Source: Lactovum sp047974165 (GTDB taxonomy: Bacteria; Bacillota; Bacilli; Lactobacillales; Streptococcaceae). Taken from it: a stretch of DNA of 12,438 nt. The DNA lies in the NCBI GenBank assembly GCA_047974165.1, contig JBKECB010000015.1, forward strand, positions 1 through 12,438, written 5' to 3'. The translations under genes were made by a program, and so were the position numbers. Shown piece by piece: positions 11,233 to 12,438 of this stretch; position 1 is the first letter of the stretch, and the number at the start of each line of letters is the position of its first letter. Under the pieces are notes generated by a model. The model did no database searches and had not been told where the DNA came from. It saw only the letters and a list, made by a program, of their open reading frames with translations.

Positions 11233-12438
11233 TTAATGCCTGTATTTATTTCTTATACGTCTTGAACGGTAACCTTTTTTATTTTTAGATATTTTTATCT
11301 CTTCTTTTTCTGTTCCTTCTTTCTTCTCTTTTAATTTTTTATTTTTTTGTTGTTCAGAAGTTACACGTAGTTTATCTAGATTTGCTTCAAACTCTTCTCT
11401 CACTTTACTTACATTATCTTTCTTCTTTAAAGTAATTTCAGCTCTTACACGGTCAATAATTTCTTGTTCATTTTCCGCTCGAATCTTTCCTTGCTCATCT
11501 TCTTCAACTTGATCACCATAAATCAATCGCGGCTCTCCCCAAAGACTTATATTCTTGTCGATTTCTTTCACTCTAGCTCTAGACTTATTATTTACACGTG
11601 AGTCAAATATCTTCTCTTTTTCAAATTTTTCAGACTCTGTATTTAAGTATAAGTCAGAGACTTCTTCCTCTTCAAGTTTAAAATCTAAGAGTTGCTCTTC
11701 ATCATCTAAGTAGGCATACGGATCTTCCAACATTTCAGCTAAAGGAATAGTGTCTTCTAAATTTAGAGCTTCTAAAGTTTCTTCTTTTTTCTCCAAAGAA
11801 GAATCAAGCTGGGATATTTTTTCATTATCAACTATCGCTTCTTCTACTTCCTCATTTCTTATCTGCGATAGATTAACAACAAAAGGACTAGAGTCTAATT
11901 TTATATCTTCTTTTGGAGATAATATAGAACTTTCTTCATTATTTACTTGTTCTTCATGTTCTAGTTGTGGAAGGTTTACAGTAAATAAGTTTATTTCCTC
12001 TTCTTGAAAGTCTTTTAAAGTCTCCTTTAGATTCATTGTTTCTTCAAACACGATTTTAGGTCTAGAAGTATCTACAGATAAATCTAAATCAATAAAGGAA
12101 GCTTTTTCAACTTGATTTGCTTTTTCAAGATTAAAATCAATCTCTGGCTTAGGTTTTTCTACCTTAGTTTTTTTATTCTTTAAAACTTCGACTGTTTTTA
12201 TATTCTTTCTAAAATTCTCTACTTTTTTAGATTTCTTATTCTTTACTTGATTTTGATGAACAGATTTAATTTCTAAATCATTTTGAAGAGAAGAAATTGA
12301 TTTAATTTTTGAAACAGAAACTATTTTTTTATCAATTATTTCTTTCGAAATGGGTTTCTCATTAGGATTTTTCTTATCTAAATCTTCGACATTTTCTTGA
12401 ATAGAATCTAAATTAACTTCAAAGTCTAAACCTTTAGC
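11233..12438 (-). CDS. Large charged low-complexity protein, 3' part (N terminus outside window)
   Basis: The frame is open without a stop from TAA 11233-11235 to the window edge, so at least 401 residues of a longer protein are visible. A GTG at 12049-12051 is internal, not the start. I do not recognise it. The visible part has no membrane helix, very few aromatics and one Trp (about residue 300, in SLWGEPRLIYGD). Residues 1-125 alternate basic and acidic (KKS, KVEKPKP runs); 130-275 are strongly acidic (EEE, LDDEEQ, LEEEE); 340-401 are rich in Lys/Arg and end RRIRNKYRH. A short motif, F-x-V-N-L, recurs at about residues 6-10, 152-156 and 186-190, followed by Glu/Asn-rich sequence. This looks like an intrinsically disordered cytoplasmic region, perhaps a scaffold or nucleic-acid-binding tail. 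No function is assigned. Confidence 0.85.
   Translation of the reverse strand, partial: AKGLDFEVNLDSIQENVEDLDKKNPNEKPISKEIIDKKIVSVSKIKSISSLQNDLEIKSVHQNQVKNKKSKKVENFRKNIKTVEVLKNKKTKVEKPKPEIDFNLEKANQVEKASFIDLDLSVDTSRPKIVFEETMNLKETLKDFQEEEINLFTVNLPQLEHEEQVNNEESSILSPKEDIKLDSSPFVVNLSQIRNEEVEEAIVDNEKISQLDSSLEKKEETLEALNLEDTIPLAEMLEDPYAYLDDEEQLLDFKLEEEEVSDLYLNTESEKFEKEKIFDSRVNNKSRARVKEIDKNISLWGEPRLIYGDQVEEDEQGKIRAENEQEIIDRVRAEITLKKKDNVSKVREEFEANLDKLRVTSEQQKNKKLKEKKEGTEKEEIKISKNKKGYRSRRIRNKYRH

Noticed and set aside
11750..12007. 85-codon plus-strand Ser-rich frame opposite the charged protein
   Set aside because: The Ser-rich composition is simply the complement of Glu/Asp/Lys codons in the real gene; no ribosome binding site.

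Overview
The window is low-GC DNA (about one third G+C by eye) of ordinary chromosomal character from a Streptococcaceae bacterium, most likely Lactococcus or a close relative. The grounds are a PepC aminopeptidase, the streptococcal/lactococcal gene order glmU - Nudix hydrolase - macP - mtnN, and the order prs - cysteine desulfurase - DUF1831. There is no sign of phage, insertion sequence, CRISPR, rRNA or tRNA.

Layout. 1-450: two tandem 21-codon genes on the minus strand encode near-identical hydrophobic amphipathic peptides. A near-consensus promoter (TTGACA, 17 bases, TATACT) lies in front of them, and a probable pepC terminator lies upstream of that. 450-1766 (minus): pepC. 1894-3774 (plus, divergent from pepC): a three-gene set of a two-helix PLDc_N-type membrane protein, an ABC ATPase and an ABC-2 permease, arranged like B. 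subtilis yxlE-yxlF-yxlG, closed by a bidirectional terminator. 3803-6818 (minus): glmU, then an internal terminator-like hairpin, then a Nudix ADP-ribose pyrophosphatase, macP and mtnN. This cluster covers UDP-GlcNAc supply, nucleotide clean-up, a regulator of a peptidoglycan polymerase and SAH/MTA salvage. 7049-7837 (plus): proC, apparently transcribed without a leader. 7834-8376 (minus): a FolT-like ECF folate transporter component behind a tetrahydrofolate riboswitch (about 8439-8539) whose alternative pairings can be traced to the ribosome binding site. 8775-11196 (plus): prs (Prs2-like), a NifS/IscS-type cysteine desulfurase and a DUF1831 gene, with overlapping ends and a strong 14-bp bidirectional terminator. 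11233-12438 (minus): the C-terminal 401 residues of a long, charged, probably disordered protein whose start lies beyond the window.

Most of the window is housekeeping. The part least explained by known annotation is the tandem small-peptide locus at 10-232. It is too short for usual gene callers, yet it has good ribosome binding sites, a strong promoter and a duplication pattern that keeps the hydrophobic face while the polar face varies. The peptides resemble phenol-soluble modulins or leaderless bacteriocins in form only, so function is unknown. Secondary points of interest are the leaderless proC promoter, the fully traceable THF riboswitch switch, the hairpin between glmU and the Nudix gene, and the truncated low-complexity protein with repeated VNL motifs.
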